A stretch of 64,000 nt of DNA from Siccirubricoccus soli (GTDB taxonomy: Bacteria; Pseudomonadota; Alphaproteobacteria; Acetobacterales; Acetobacteraceae), in NCBI RefSeq assembly GCF_024178315.1, contig NZ_JAMZIK010000048.1, positions 1-64,000 on the forward strand, read 5' to 3'. Position numbers and translations under genes: made by a program. Below are positions 48,875 to 60,637 of the stretch, in pieces. The notes under the pieces were generated by a model. It was given only the letters and a program-made list of their open reading frames with translations, searched no databases and was not told the DNA's origin. The stretch's first letter is position 1; the number at the start of each line of letters is the position of its first letter.

Positions 48875-51800
48875 TCGCCCGCGTCATCCGCTGGTCGGCG
48901 GCCAACCCCTTCCTGGTGCTGCTCGCCACGCTGTTCCTGGTCGGCGCCGGGGTCTGGGCGGTCCGCAACACGCCGCTCGACGCCATCCCGGACCTCTCCG
49001 ACGTCCAGGTCATCGTCTACACGGAATACCCCGGGCAGGCGCCGCAGGTGGTCGAAGACCAGGTCACCTATCCGCTGACCACGGCGCTGCTGACGGTGCC
49101 GCGGTCGAAGACGGTGCGCGGCTTCTCCTTCTTCGGCTCGTCCTTCGTCTACGTGGTGTTCGAGGACGGCACCGACCTCTACTGGGCCCGCAGCCGGGTG
49201 CTCGAGTACCTGAGCCAGGCCGCGCGGCGCCTCCCTGCGGGCGTGACGCCCTCGCTCGGCCCTGACGCCACCGGCGTCGGCTGGGTCTACCAGTACGTCG
49301 TCACCGGGGCGCAGCGCACGCTGGCAGAACTCCGCAGCGTCCAGGACTGGTTCCTGCGCTACCAACTCGCCCGGGCCGAGGGCGTGGCCGAGGTGGCCAG
49401 CGTCGGCGGCTTCGTCCAGCAGTACCAGGTTGTCGTCGACCCGCAGCGGCTCCAGGCGTACCGCATCCCGCTCTCGCGCGTGACCGAGGCCATCCGCGCG
49501 AGCAACCGCGACGTCGGCGGCCGCTCGGTCGAGATGTCGGAAACCGAGTACCTCGTCCGCGGGAGGGGCTACCTCCGGGGCATCTCGGACATCGAGCAGA
49601 TCGTCCTGACGATGCAGAACGGCGTCCCCGTGCTGCTGCGGGACGTCGCCCGGGTCGAGCTCGGCCCCGAGGAGCGGCGCGGCATCGCCGAGCTGAACGG
49701 CGAGGGCGAGGTGGTCAGCGGCATCGTCCTCCAGCGCGAGGGCCAGAACGCCCTGAGCGTCATCGAGAGCGTCAAGCGGCGGCTGGCGGAGGTCGCGGCC
49801 AGCCTCCCCGAGGGGGTGACCGTCTCCTCGGTCTACGACCGCTCGGACCTGATTGGGCGCGCCATCGAGACCCTGAAGCACACGCTCGTGGAGGAGAGCG
49901 TCATCGTCGCGCTGGTCTGCGTGGTGTTCCTGCTGCACGTCCGCAGCGCCCTGGTGGCCATCCTGATGCTGCCGGTCGGTGTCCTCATCGCCATGGCCCT
50001 GCTGCACCTGCTGGGGCTGAGCTCGAACATCATGAGCCTGGGCGGCATCGCCATCGCGCTCGGCGCCATGGTGGACGCCGCCATCGTCATGATCGAGAAC
50101 GCCCACAAGCGCCTGGAGCACGCGGCGCCGGGGATGTCGCGGGTGCAGGTGATCACGGAGGCCGCCGTCGAGGTCGGCCCGGCGCTGTTCTTCAGCCTCG
50201 CCGTCATCACCGTCTCCTTTCTCCCGGTGTTCACCCTCGAGGACCAGGAGGGCCGGATGTTCCGGCCCCTCGCCTTCACCAAGACCTTCGCCATGGCGGC
50301 GGGCGCGCTGCTGTCGGTGACCCTGGTGCCGGTGCTGATGGTGCTGTTCATCCGCGGCCGGATCCTGCCCGAGCGCCGCAACCCGGTGAACCGGCTGCTG
50401 ATCTGGCTCTACCGCCCCCTCATCGCCTTCGTCCTCCGGGCCAAGACCCTGACCATCCTGCTGGCGCTCCTCGCGGTCGGCGCGACCGCCTGGCCGCTGG
50501 CGCGGCTCGGCAGCGAGTTCATGCCGACCCTGAACGAGGGGACGCTGATGTACATGCCGGTCAGCCTGCCCGGCCTGTCCGTCACCAAGGCGGCCGAGCT
50601 GCTGCAGACCCAGAACCGGGTCATCCGGAGCTTCCCCGAGGTGGCGAGCGTCTACGGCAAGGCCGGGCGGGCGGCGACCGCGACCGACCCGGCGCCAACC
50701 GAGATGTTCGAGACCATCATCAACCTCAAGCCGGAGGCCGAGTGGCGCCCCGGCGTCACCGTCGATTCCCTGGTCGCCGAAATGGACGCGGCGCTGCGGA
50801 TGCCGGGGGTCAGCAACGCCTGGACGATGCCGATCAAGGCCCGCATCGACATGCTCTCGACCGGCATCCGCACCCCGGTAGGGGTCAAGGTCTACGGCCC
50901 CGACCTCGCGGGCATCGACCGGCTGTCGCGCGAGGTCGAGGCGGCGGTGCGAAGCGTGCCTGGCACGACCAGCGCCTTCGCCGAGCGGGTCGAGGGCGGC
51001 TACTACCTGGAGATCGAGCCCGACCGGGCGGCGCTGGCCCGGTACGGGCTGACCGTCGGCGACCTCCAGGAGACCATCGCCACCGCCCTCGGCGGCGAGC
51101 CGGTCACCACCACGGTCGAGGGCCGCGCCCGCTACACGGTCAACGTCCGCTACCCGCGCGGCCTGCGCAGCGACCCGCAAGGAATCGCTGATCAGGTGCT
51201 GGTCCAGGGCATGCAGGGCGCCGCCATTCCGCTGGGACAGCTGGCGGTGGTCCAGCTGCGGCGAGGCCCGCCGACCATCCGGACCGAGAACGCGCAGCTG
51301 GTGAACTATGTCTATGTTGACATGCACGGCCGCGACGTGGGCGGCTACGTCGCGGACGCGCAGCGTGCCGTGGCGGAGAAGGTGCGGATGCCGCCCGGCT
51401 ACCACGTCGAGTGGAGCGGCCAGTTCGAGTACATGCGGCGCGCCAAGGCGAAGCTGGCCGTCGTCGTGCCGGTCACGCTGCTCGTCATCTTCGTGCTGCT
51501 CTACCTGAACTTCGGACGGCTGACCGAGACGCTCATCGTCATGCTCTCGGTGCCCTTCGCGCTCGTGGGCGGCGTCTGGCTGATGCACCTGATGTACTTC
51601 AACCTCTCCGTCGCCGCGGCGGTCGGCTTCATCGCGCTGGCCGGGGTCGCCGCGGAGACCGGGGTCATCATGCTGATCTACCTCGACCACGCGCTCGACA
51701 CGGTGCGCGTGCGGTGCCGCGCCGAGGGGCGGCCGCTGACCCGGGAGGACCTGCGCCACGCCATCATGGAGGGCGCGGTCGAGCGGGTACGGCCGAAGAT

Positions 51801-52023
51801 GATGACCGTCACCGCCATCATGGCGGGGCTGCTGCCGATCCTCTGGAGCACCGGCACCGGCTCGGAGCTCATGCAGCGCATCGCCGTGCCGATGGTCGGC
51901 GGGATGGTGTCCTCGACGGTGCTGACCCTCCTGGTCATCCCGGCCATCTACGGCCTGGTCAAGGGTTGGCGCCTGCCGAGGGCGGAGGCGGCGCGGGAGA
52001 AGGCGTTCGCCGTGGCGGAGTGA
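48871..52023 (+). CDS. cusA: CusA-type Cu/Ag RND efflux pump
   Basis: A 1050-residue RND pump. Helix 4 reads AIALGAMVDAAIVMIENAHK near residue 395, the Cu/Ag branch, unlike the DFG form in czcA. The three Met of the E. coli CusA binding site are conserved in position: Met562 (LMYMPVSLPG), Met612 (PTEMFETII) and Met661 (RIDMLSTGI), spaced 50 and 49 residues as in E. coli. It exports Cu(I)/Ag(I) from the periplasm. Last of cusCBA and followed by a 42-residue microprotein gene 44 bases away. Confidence 0.94.
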   Translation: MIARVIRWSAANPFLVLLATLFLVGAGVWAVRNTPLDAIPDLSDVQVIVYTEYPGQAPQVVEDQVTYPLTTALLTVPRSKTVRGFSFFGSSFVYVVFEDGTDLYWARSRVLEYLSQAARRLPAGVTPSLGPDATGVGWVYQYVVTGAQRTLAELRSVQDWFLRYQLARAEGVAEVASVGGFVQQYQVVVDPQRLQAYRIPLSRVTEAIRASNRDVGGRSVEMSETEYLVRGRGYLRGISDIEQIVLTMQNGVPVLLRDVARVELGPEERRGIAELNGEGEVVSGIVLQREGQNALSVIESVKRRLAEVAASLPEGVTVSSVYDRSDLIGRAIETLKHTLVEESVIVALVCVVFLLHVRSALVAILMLPVGVLIAMALLHLLGLSSNIMSLGGIAIALGAMVDAAIVMIENAHKRLEHAAPGMSRVQVITEAAVEVGPALFFSLAVITVSFLPVFTLEDQEGRMFRPLAFTKTFAMAAGALLSVTLVPVLMVLFIRGRILPERRNPVNRLLIWLYRPLIAFVLRAKTLTILLALLAVGATAWPLARLGSEFMPTLNEGTLMYMPVSLPGLSVTKAAELLQTQNRVIRSFPEVASVYGKAGRAATATDPAPTEMFETIINLKPEAEWRPGVTVDSLVAEMDAALRMPGVSNAWTMPIKARIDMLSTGIRTPVGVKVYGPDLAGIDRLSREVEAAVRSVPGTTSAFAERVEGGYYLEIEPDRAALARYGLTVGDLQETIATALGGEPVTTTVEGRARYTVNVRYPRGLRSDPQGIADQVLVQGMQGAAIPLGQLAVVQLRRGPPTIRTENAQLVNYVYVDMHGRDVGGYVADAQRAVAEKVRMPPGYHVEWSGQFEYMRRAKAKLAVVVPVTLLVIFVLLYLNFGRLTETLIVMLSVPFALVGGVWLMHLMYFNLSVAAAVGFIALAGVAAETGVIMLIYLDHALDTVRVRCRAEGRPLTREDLRHAIMEGAVERVRPKMMTVTAIMAGLLPILWSTGTGSELMQRIAVPMVGGMVSSTVLTLLVIPAIYGLVKGWRLPRAEAAREKAFAVAE

Positions 52024-52067
52024 GGGCAGGAAGAAGCGGCGAACTCAAAACCAAGGAGACCCAAGGC

Positions 52068-52196
52068 ATGATGCACGACGGCGGCATGACGGGCGGGATG
52101 ATGTGGGGCATGGGGCTGGTTTGGCTCCTCGTCATCATCCTCCTGGTCCTAGGCATCGCGGCGCTCCTGAAATACCTCTTCTGGCGCGGCCGCTGA
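52068..52196 (+). CDS. Met-rich membrane microprotein (42 aa)
   Basis: MMHDGGMTGGMMWGMGLVWL opens the 42 residues, followed by one long hydrophobic helix and a basic end (KYLFWRGR). Ribosome site AAGGAG lies about 12 nt before the ATG. Six or more Met and a His precede the helix, a likely soft-metal site on the outside. The same layout occurs at 62997 (42 aa) and, decayed, at 63692. Its place right after cusA suggests a role in copper handling or in regulating the pump. Family not recognised; this is too short for usual gene calling. Confidence 0.65.
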   Translation: MMHDGGMTGGMMWGMGLVWLLVIILLVLGIAALLKYLFWRGR

Positions 52197-52684
52197 GGCC
52201 AGCGCTTGCCATGCAGCATGGGGAGCCTGCGCCCGTCCGCCAGCGGGCCGGGCGCGTCGTCGCGGGGCGCGTACTAGGGCCTTGCACCGTCCCCTCGCCC
52301 GCGCCTTCTGATGGCGGGGAACTGGCCGAGGGGCGCGCTTCCGATTGGCCGAGATTTGGAGGAGTGCCCAACCGCTTCTGTCGCCCAGGCATCAGAAGCC
52401 CGCGGGAGGGTTGAGCATGCGCCGGGGGCATACCAAGCCTCGGCGATCGGAGGGAGAGTGAACTCGGTGGCAATCCGCAGAGTCTTGCTTGGTCAGGAGG
52501 AGTTCTCGTGAACTTGCGGCGCTCGACGACGCCGCGTGGATTTGTTCGGCCCCGATGGGATCGGCGTGAAGGTGCCACTTGGGAGGGCACTCTTCCTCGA
52601 AATCGGCTCCGGATGGTCGGGGGAGCTTGATCTGGAGGATCCGCAGTCAACCTCTGCTGCGGAAAGTTACATCGGCGGCGGCAC
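52197..52684. other. intergenic, no gene seen
   Basis: About 490 bases after the microprotein gene. No frame has a supported start. A weak open frame on plus at 52311 lacks features of a protein. No clear promoter or terminator hairpin was seen. Confidence 0.35.
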
Positions 52685-52900
52685 GTGAGCGAAAAGGTCA
52701 CCACGGACGACAGGCCCCTGCATCCCGGCCACCACTGGGGACCGTTCGCTTCCGATCCGTGGAGTCCCGACCTCGACCTCGTCACCGGCGAGGCGTGGGA
52801 GGCCCTGGTCGAGCAGGCGAGGCGCATACGGCTGAACCGCGAGCACGCCGAGCGCGTCACGGTGGCGGAGCGCCACGAGTCCCTCCCGATGCCGAAGTGA
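52685..52900 (+). CDS. small hypothetical protein
   Basis: A 71-residue frame from a GTG without a good ribosome site. The chain (DRPLHPGHHWGPFASDPWSPDLDL, GEAWEALVEQARRIRLNREHAERV split) has a helical, Arg/Glu-rich second half that could be real. No signal, no family. It lies in a gene-poor stretch. Presence as a gene is uncertain. Confidence 0.3.
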   Translation: MSEKVTTDDRPLHPGHHWGPFASDPWSPDLDLVTGEAWEALVEQARRIRLNREHAERVTVAERHESLPMPK

Positions 52901-53029
52901 TCCTCGGGCGCCGTCCCGGAGTCCGCCCCAGGGCATCCGCGCCTTGAGGGCGCCCGCCGCCTCGGCCCCCACTTACGGCCCCTCTCGATGCGCAGTGGCG
53001 CTTGCTACCGAATAGCGGAGGACTGCCCC

Positions 53030-53374
53030 CTAGACCCAGTCCTCAACTCGGGTGGGGCACCACCAGACCATGCGGCTGGTCTCGACGCGGTTGAATGGAT
53101 GATCCATCACCTTGAGGCTTTCCCAGCCGTCGATCGCCGCCCGCGCCCGTGCGGCCGCTAGCCTGGGTTCCAGTTCGCGCAGGAATTCGACGACATCCGG
53201 CCTGATGCAGTCGCCCAGGAGTTCCCGCCGCCAGCCCAGGAGAACTTCGACTCCACCCCAGTTCCCGCTTCCTGCCAGGAGCCTGAGATTCCGGATCGTC
53301 CGATCCACCGGATCGTCTTCCCTCGTCACGGCAGCGACGGCATCATCGCCCACCGGGTCTGCGCATTCCGCCAT
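53030..53374 (-). CDS. hypothetical cytoplasmic protein
   Basis: A 114-residue frame from the ATG at 53374, with GAGG 5 nt upstream. It reads as a soluble helical protein (VDRTIRNLRLLAGSGNWGGVEVLLGWRRELL, then RPDVVEFLRELEPRLAAARARAAIDG, split here) and ends MVWWCPTRVEDWV. No signal, membrane helix or recognised domain. It lies alone on its strand between the small ORF and the acyltransferase gene. I think it is real because of the amphipathic pattern. Confidence 0.45.
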   Translation of the reverse strand: MAECADPVGDDAVAAVTREDDPVDRTIRNLRLLAGSGNWGGVEVLLGWRRELLGDCIRPDVVEFLRELEPRLAAARARAAIDGWESLKVMDHPFNRVETSRMVWWCPTRVEDWV

Positions 53375-53814
53375 GGGTTCCTCGCCACACTCGGGACGAG
53401 TTCCGCATGCGCCACCGCAAGCGACAATGCCCATCCGCAGCTTCCATCGCTGGCCCGGCGCTGATGGCGCCTTCGGTAAACCCTGATGACCCTGCCGTGT
53501 GGGAGGGCCGCCTCAGTCACTTCACCGGCAAGGAGGCGGGAGTGCTGACGACAAGGTGCCGCCCCCCCGACTCGCGCTGCCCCGCTTACGAGGGGGCGTC
53601 GGCACCAACCAATTGCGCGCGGCGGCCCGCTCGGGATGCCTGCGGCGCATTGAGACCGCGAGAATGTGGCATTCGCCCCGCGCAGCCGCCGGTCCAGTCC
53701 TCCTGACTGTCACTGCGCCTGCCGCTCACCGAGGCAGCGGCACCGGGGTCAAAGTCGCTCGCGGTGGCTGAGTGACCCCTGGCGGTGAGCCAAGGAGTCC
53801 GGCCCTGGTCATGG
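53375..53814. other. intergenic, no gene seen
   Basis: About 440 bases between two minus-strand genes. Frames here are open only because of GC bias; none has both start signal and a protein-like pattern. I noticed no repeats or hairpins of note. Confidence 0.35.
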
Positions 53815-54951
53815 TCAGGCCCCAGACCGTTCCGTGGCCGCCCGGGCAAGGCCGAGCGGCGACGGTGCGGCCCGTCGCCGCAGGATCCAGCGCTGGGCAG
53901 GCATCTCCACCCAGCGCCAGGCCAGCCAACCGGCCAGCAGTGTGGCCAGGTAGCCCGCCACCATCAGCGCGGCCCGCCCGGGCGGGCCCGGGTCGACCAG
54001 CCGCAGCGCCCCGACCACCGCGGCCTCGACGAAGACCCAGCAGAGATAGATGCCGAAGGACGCCTCACCGAGCCGCAGGAGCAGATCCGGCCGCGCGGGT
54101 GCCGGGCGGCCGAGGCTCGCCAGCCAGATCGTGGGGACGAGGGCAGCCAGCCCCAGCGCGGCGAGTGCGTCCTGCCCGAGCAGCAGCCCAGCCGGAAGCC
54201 CGGCCAGGGCTGGCCAGAGCAGGGCACGGGGCAGTCGGCCCTCGGTCGCGAGCCGACCGAGGGAGAGGCCGATGCCGAACTCCAGGCCGAAGCGCAGCAG
54301 CCCGAGATGCAGCGTGTGGTTCAGCGAGGGCGTCGGCCCCCAGCGGGTCAGCAGCCAGAGGCCGAGCAGTCCGCCAGTCGCCACCAGCGCCACGGCCGCG
54401 CTCGGCAGCCGCAGCAGGCCGCGCAGCACGAAGGGAAAGGCGAGATAGCCCGCCCATTCCACGGACAGCGCCCAGGACGGGTAGTTCCAGGTGAAGCTCT
54501 CGGTCGTCTCCCAGGCGTTCAGCAGAGCGAGCTGCAGCAGGAAGTCGCGGAGGCCAAAGCGGTCCGGGTCACGGATGGTCACGCCCAGCGCGACCGCCAC
54601 ACCCACCAGCAGCGCCAGTGCCAGCAGCGCCAGGGCGTGCAGCGGCCAGATCTTGGCCACGCGCCGCAGCAGGAATTGGCCGATCCCGGCCCGGCCCATT
54701 GGCGGCCGCGCCCGGTAGCCGAGCCAGAGGGCGAAGCCCGAGAGCAGGAAGAACCCGTCCACCCCGAGGTAGCCGCGGCGCAGCACCGGCGCGAGCCAGG
54801 TGTAGGTCTCGGTCACGTGCAGCGGCAGGTCGAGGTGGTAGAGGATCACCCAGCCGATGAGGAAGAAGCGCAGCCGGGTCAGCCCCGCGTGCCGAGCGCC
54901 GCCCCCCTCCGCGGTGCCTGCCGGTTCCGCCGGGCGACCGTCCTGCCCCAT
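53815..54951 (-). CDS. acyltransferase-3 family membrane protein
   Basis: A 378-residue integral membrane O-acyltransferase. Started at the ATG at 54951 with GAGGAG 6 nt upstream. Helix 1 with RLRFFLIGWVILYHL and the LGVDGFFLLSGFALWLGYR motif, then helical core (LNAWETTESFTWNYPSWALSVEW), about ten helices, and an end WRWVEMPAQRW. It transfers acetyl or other acyl groups to exopolysaccharide or lipid sugars. It stands alone and has no link to metal genes. Confidence 0.9.
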   Translation of the reverse strand: MGQDGRPAEPAGTAEGGGARHAGLTRLRFFLIGWVILYHLDLPLHVTETYTWLAPVLRRGYLGVDGFFLLSGFALWLGYRARPPMGRAGIGQFLLRRVAKIWPLHALALLALALLVGVAVALGVTIRDPDRFGLRDFLLQLALLNAWETTESFTWNYPSWALSVEWAGYLAFPFVLRGLLRLPSAAVALVATGGLLGLWLLTRWGPTPSLNHTLHLGLLRFGLEFGIGLSLGRLATEGRLPRALLWPALAGLPAGLLLGQDALAALGLAALVPTIWLASLGRPAPARPDLLLRLGEASFGIYLCWVFVEAAVVGALRLVDPGPPGRAALMVAGYLATLLAGWLAWRWVEMPAQRWILRRRAAPSPLGLARAATERSGA

Positions 54952-55428
54952 GCTCGCTCCTCACGTGATGCAACCCCGAATTGGTCGCCGCATGAGGAAC
55001 ACCGCCTGGACGGGCAAGTCGTTTTGTCGTCAGCAGTTCAGCGCGTCCGGCCCGTCGGGCAGCGCCCTTCCCCTGCTGGACCTCGCCGAACCCTTTGCCA
55101 GCGGCCGCGGAACGGGCGCGCCGCCCCTCTCCCGACGGTCGCCACGCCGCGGCGCCCCAGCCCAGCATTCACACTTTGACACACTGAACCGGCCCGCCGG
55201 ACGGCATCCGGCCGGATTCTCCCGCGAGATCCGGCGGTCCCCGCTTTCCTCGTGGTCACCGCGCAAGCGCCGATCAGGGCCTTCGGGAAGTCTGTGGTGG
55301 CAGGCAGATGGCCTCGGCCGCCGCGCAGGTCCACGAGGGCGACCGGGAGGACTGATAACCAAACGGCACGTGTTCAGCCCGGGCGTGTCGCCGTGGCCAA
55401 GGCTGGGCGGCGCCCCGCGCGGCGCCCC
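54952..55428. other. intergenic, no gene seen
   Basis: About 480 bases before the copA promoter, between divergent genes. No supported ORF. The promoter of the acyltransferase should be at its left end. A CueR-type site lies just beyond, at 55429. Confidence 0.35.
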
Positions 55429-55459
55429 TTGACCTTGCCATTGTGGGAAGCCCCATCTG
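55429..55459 (+). promoter_or_regulatory. CueR-type operator/promoter of copA
   Basis: TTGACC at 55429-55434 is followed by a dyad CTTGCCA/TGGGAAG at 55434-55440 and 55444-55450, 3-base centre, 6 of 7 pairs, close to known CueR sites. A 19-base spacer places the -10 at about 55454 (CATCTG, weak). The copA start is 33 bases further. No cueR gene is in the window, so the activator would act from elsewhere or be one of the two MerR genes here. Confidence 0.7.
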
Positions 55460-55491
55460 ATCCGGCAGTTGGAGTTTAGGAGACGGGCGCA

Positions 55492-57933
<2,442 letters not shown>

Positions 57934-57965
57934 GGGACCCCATGAGCATCGGAGGAGTGGCGCGC

Positions 57966-60101
57966 ATGGCTGGCGTGTCTCCAAAGGCCGCCTGGCCCTG
58001 CTTGGTGACCATCTCGGAAGCTCTGCCGGGCCGCGTGCGCCTGCTCGCCGCGGCGCTCGTCGCCTTCGTCCTGGCGTGGCCCGCCACGGCGCCGCGGGCG
58101 GCGAGTGGCCCGTGGGCGTCCGGGGAGACCATGCGCGCCCGCCTGCTCGCGGCGACCGACGCCGCCGGATCCGACAGGGAAATCCGTGCGGGGCTCCAGG
58201 TCTCCATGGCTGACGGCTGGGACACCTACTGGCGGTCGCCCGGGGACGCCGGGGCGGCGCCCACGGTGGACTGGTCCGGCTCGGCGAACGTCGCCTCGGT
58301 GGACTGGCGCTGGCCCGCGCCCACCCGGTTCACGCTGTTCGGCCTCGAGACCTTCGGCTACCTCGACGAGGTCGTCTTCCCGCTGACCGTCCGCCCCGAG
58401 CGGCCGGGCGAGCCGGTCGCGCTCCGGGGCAGGCTCGACATCCTCGTGTGCAGCACCGTCTGCGTCCCCAAGAGCTTGGAGCTCTCGCTCGACCTGCCTG
58501 CGGGCACAGCCGCGGGGGACCCGGAGGCGGCCAACCTCATCGCCCGCCACGACGCCCAGGTGCCGGACGACGGCTCGCGGTCCGGGCTCGCGGTGGACGG
58601 CGTCGCCGCCGTCCCCGGGAACCCGGCCGCCCTGGAGGTCAGGCTCTCCTCCAGGCAGCCGCTCTCGGCACCGGACGTCATCGTCGAGAGCGACAGGTGG
58701 ACCTTCGGCAGGCCGGAGGTCTCCTTCGCCCTCGACCGCGGGACCGCGACGGCGCGGCTGCCCGTCACCTCCGGGCCGGACGCGGTCGGCATGCCGGGCA
58801 GCGGCGTCACCGTGACCGTGCTGGACGGGCCGCGGGCGGCGGAGATCCGGGGCACGGTCGCGGCGGGCGCCGCGCGAACGGCGTGGGGCGGCCTGCTGCC
58901 GTTCCTGGGCCTGGCGCTGCTCGGCGGCCTGGTCCTCAACCTGATGCCCTGCGTCCTGCCGGTGCTCAGCCTCAAGCTGATGGCCGCGCTGCGGCAGCAG
59001 GGGCAGGCGCGGCGCCAGGTCCGCCTCGGCTTCCTGGCCACGGCGGCGGGCGTCGTCGCCTCCATGCTCGCCCTCGGCGGCGCGCTGGCCGGGCTCAAGG
59101 CCGCCGGGCTCGCCGTCGGCTGGGGCATGCAGTTCCAGCAGCCGATTTTCCTCGTGGGGATGGCGGCCGCCCTCGCCGTCTTCGCGGCGAGCCTCGCCGG
59201 GCTGCTCGAGATCCCGCTGCCGTCGCGCTTGACGACCGCGATGGGCCGCGCGGGCGGGGACGGTCTGGTCGGCAGCTTCGCCGCCGGGGCGTTCACCACG
59301 GTGCTGGCGACGCCGTGCTCGGCTCCCTTCGTCGGCACGGCGGTCGCCTTCGCGCTGGCGCGGGGCCCGGCCGAGATCCTGGCCATCTTCGGCGCCCTGG
59401 GGGCGGGGCTCGCCGCGCCACACCTCCTGGGCGCCACCTTTCCCGGCCTCGTCCGCCTCCTGCCGAGGCCGGGTCGGTGGATGATCGCGCTCCGGCGCGT
59501 GCTGGCCGTCGCCCTGGCGGGGACGGCCGCCTGGCTCCTGACCGTGCTGGCGGCCCAGACCTCCTGGGAGACCGCGGGCGCGGTGACCGCCGCGCTGGCG
59601 GCACTGGCCGGGGCGCTGGTGCTGCGCCCGCGGATCGGCGCGCCCGCCTCCGCGGCCGTGGTTGCCCTCGCCCTCGCGGGGGCCGGAACCGCGCCCGTCG
59701 TGCTCACGGCGGCTCCGCCGCGCGCCGAGGTGACGGCCTGGGCGCCCTTTGACGAGGCGGCCCTGCGGCGCCTGGTGGCCGAGGGCAAGGTGGTCTTCGT
59801 GGACGTGACCGCGGACTGGTGTGCCAACTGCAAGGTCAACGACGCCCTGGTCCTGAAGCGGCCCGAGGTTGCGGCGGCCCTGGCCGAGCCTGGCGTCGTC
59901 GCCATGCGGGCCGACTGGACCCGCCCGGATGCCCGGATCTCCGACTACCTCGCCAGGAACGACCGCTTCGGCATCCCCTTCAACGCGGTCTACGGCCCGG
60001 GTGTCCCGCGGGGCATCGTCCTATCCGAGGTCCTGACCCGCGAGGCGGTGCTGGACGCGCTCCGGCGCGCCCGCGGAGCCGACCTGGTGTCGTCGCGGTG
60101 A
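57966..60101 (+). CDS. DsbD/ScsB-like thiol reductase
   Basis: A 711-residue membrane protein. The ATG at 57966 has GGAGGAG 8 nt upstream; the ATG at 57942 is an alternative. After the signal (ALVAFVLAWPATAPRA) an N-terminal DsbD-alpha-like domain with CSTVC (Cys162, Cys166), then eight helices with redox Cys329 (LMPCVLPVLS) and Cys451 (ATPCSAPFVG), and a C-terminal thioredoxin domain with WCANC (Cys619, Cys622). It passes electrons from cytoplasmic thioredoxin to periplasmic disulfides. ScsB-type proteins are linked to copper tolerance in Salmonella and other bacteria. Follows copA closely. Confidence 0.9.
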   Translation: MAGVSPKAAWPCLVTISEALPGRVRLLAAALVAFVLAWPATAPRAASGPWASGETMRARLLAATDAAGSDREIRAGLQVSMADGWDTYWRSPGDAGAAPTVDWSGSANVASVDWRWPAPTRFTLFGLETFGYLDEVVFPLTVRPERPGEPVALRGRLDILVCSTVCVPKSLELSLDLPAGTAAGDPEAANLIARHDAQVPDDGSRSGLAVDGVAAVPGNPAALEVRLSSRQPLSAPDVIVESDRWTFGRPEVSFALDRGTATARLPVTSGPDAVGMPGSGVTVTVLDGPRAAEIRGTVAAGAARTAWGGLLPFLGLALLGGLVLNLMPCVLPVLSLKLMAALRQQGQARRQVRLGFLATAAGVVASMLALGGALAGLKAAGLAVGWGMQFQQPIFLVGMAAALAVFAASLAGLLEIPLPSRLTTAMGRAGGDGLVGSFAAGAFTTVLATPCSAPFVGTAVAFALARGPAEILAIFGALGAGLAAPHLLGATFPGLVRLLPRPGRWMIALRRVLAVALAGTAAWLLTVLAAQTSWETAGAVTAALAALAGALVLRPRIGAPASAAVVALALAGAGTAPVVLTAAPPRAEVTAWAPFDEAALRRLVAEGKVVFVDVTADWCANCKVNDALVLKRPEVAAALAEPGVVAMRADWTRPDARISDYLARNDRFGIPFNAVYGPGVPRGIVLSEVLTREAVLDALRRARGADLVSSR

Positions 60102-60159
60102 GGAGGGCCGGGCGGGCATGACCTTGCAGGGCAGACGCCGAGGGACATATCGTCGGGCC

Positions 60160-60522
60160 ATGGGTACGCCCGCCCTTCGGCGCCTGCTGCTGGTCCTGAC
60201 CGCCCTCGCCTTCGTGCTGGCGACGGCGCTGCCGGGGACCGCGTCGGCGATGCCCATGCCCGGTGGCGCCATGATGGCCGGAGGCCCCGGACAGCCCTGT
60301 GGCGACTGCCCGGCCAAGGTGCCTGGCGGTGATGGCGGCACCAAGATGATGCCGTGCAGTGCCCTCGCCTGCTCGGGTGCCGTCGTCGGCCTACCGGCCC
60401 CGACGGTCCTGGGCGCGCCCGTCGCTGTCGCGTTCGAGTACGCGGCATGGGCGCCCGCGAGCCAGCGGGGCAGGACGCTCCCGCCCGACCCCTTCCCGCC
60501 CAGACCCCTCCCCCTCGTCTAA
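60160..60522 (+). CDS. short Cys/Met secreted protein of the copper block
   Basis: A 120-residue protein (start at 60160 chosen because the signal follows: LLLVLTALAFVLATALPG...AMA). The mature chain is Met/Cys-rich (MPMPGGAMMAGGPGQPCGDC, KMMPCSALACSGAV) and ends in a Pro-rich PDPFPPRPLPLV. Similar in size, Cys content and tail to the protein at 45155, probably the same family. Likely a periplasmic copper-binding accessory. Lies between DsbD and MCO genes, same strand. Confidence 0.6.
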   Translation: MGTPALRRLLLVLTALAFVLATALPGTASAMPMPGGAMMAGGPGQPCGDCPAKVPGGDGGTKMMPCSALACSGAVVGLPAPTVLGAPVAVAFEYAAWAPASQRGRTLPPDPFPPRPLPLV

Positions 60523-60637
60523 CCGCCGCCCGCCCGTCGCGGGCCGCGGCCGGAGTTCCATGGGTCCGGCCTCCACCGGGCCCGCGCCGCGCACCCGCCC
60601 TTATGCGGGCTGCGTCGGCATGACGAGGACAGGGATC

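Noticed and set aside
48685-51759. A 1024-residue minus-strand frame opposite cusA
   Set aside because: Antisense shadow of the pump with the same biased composition.
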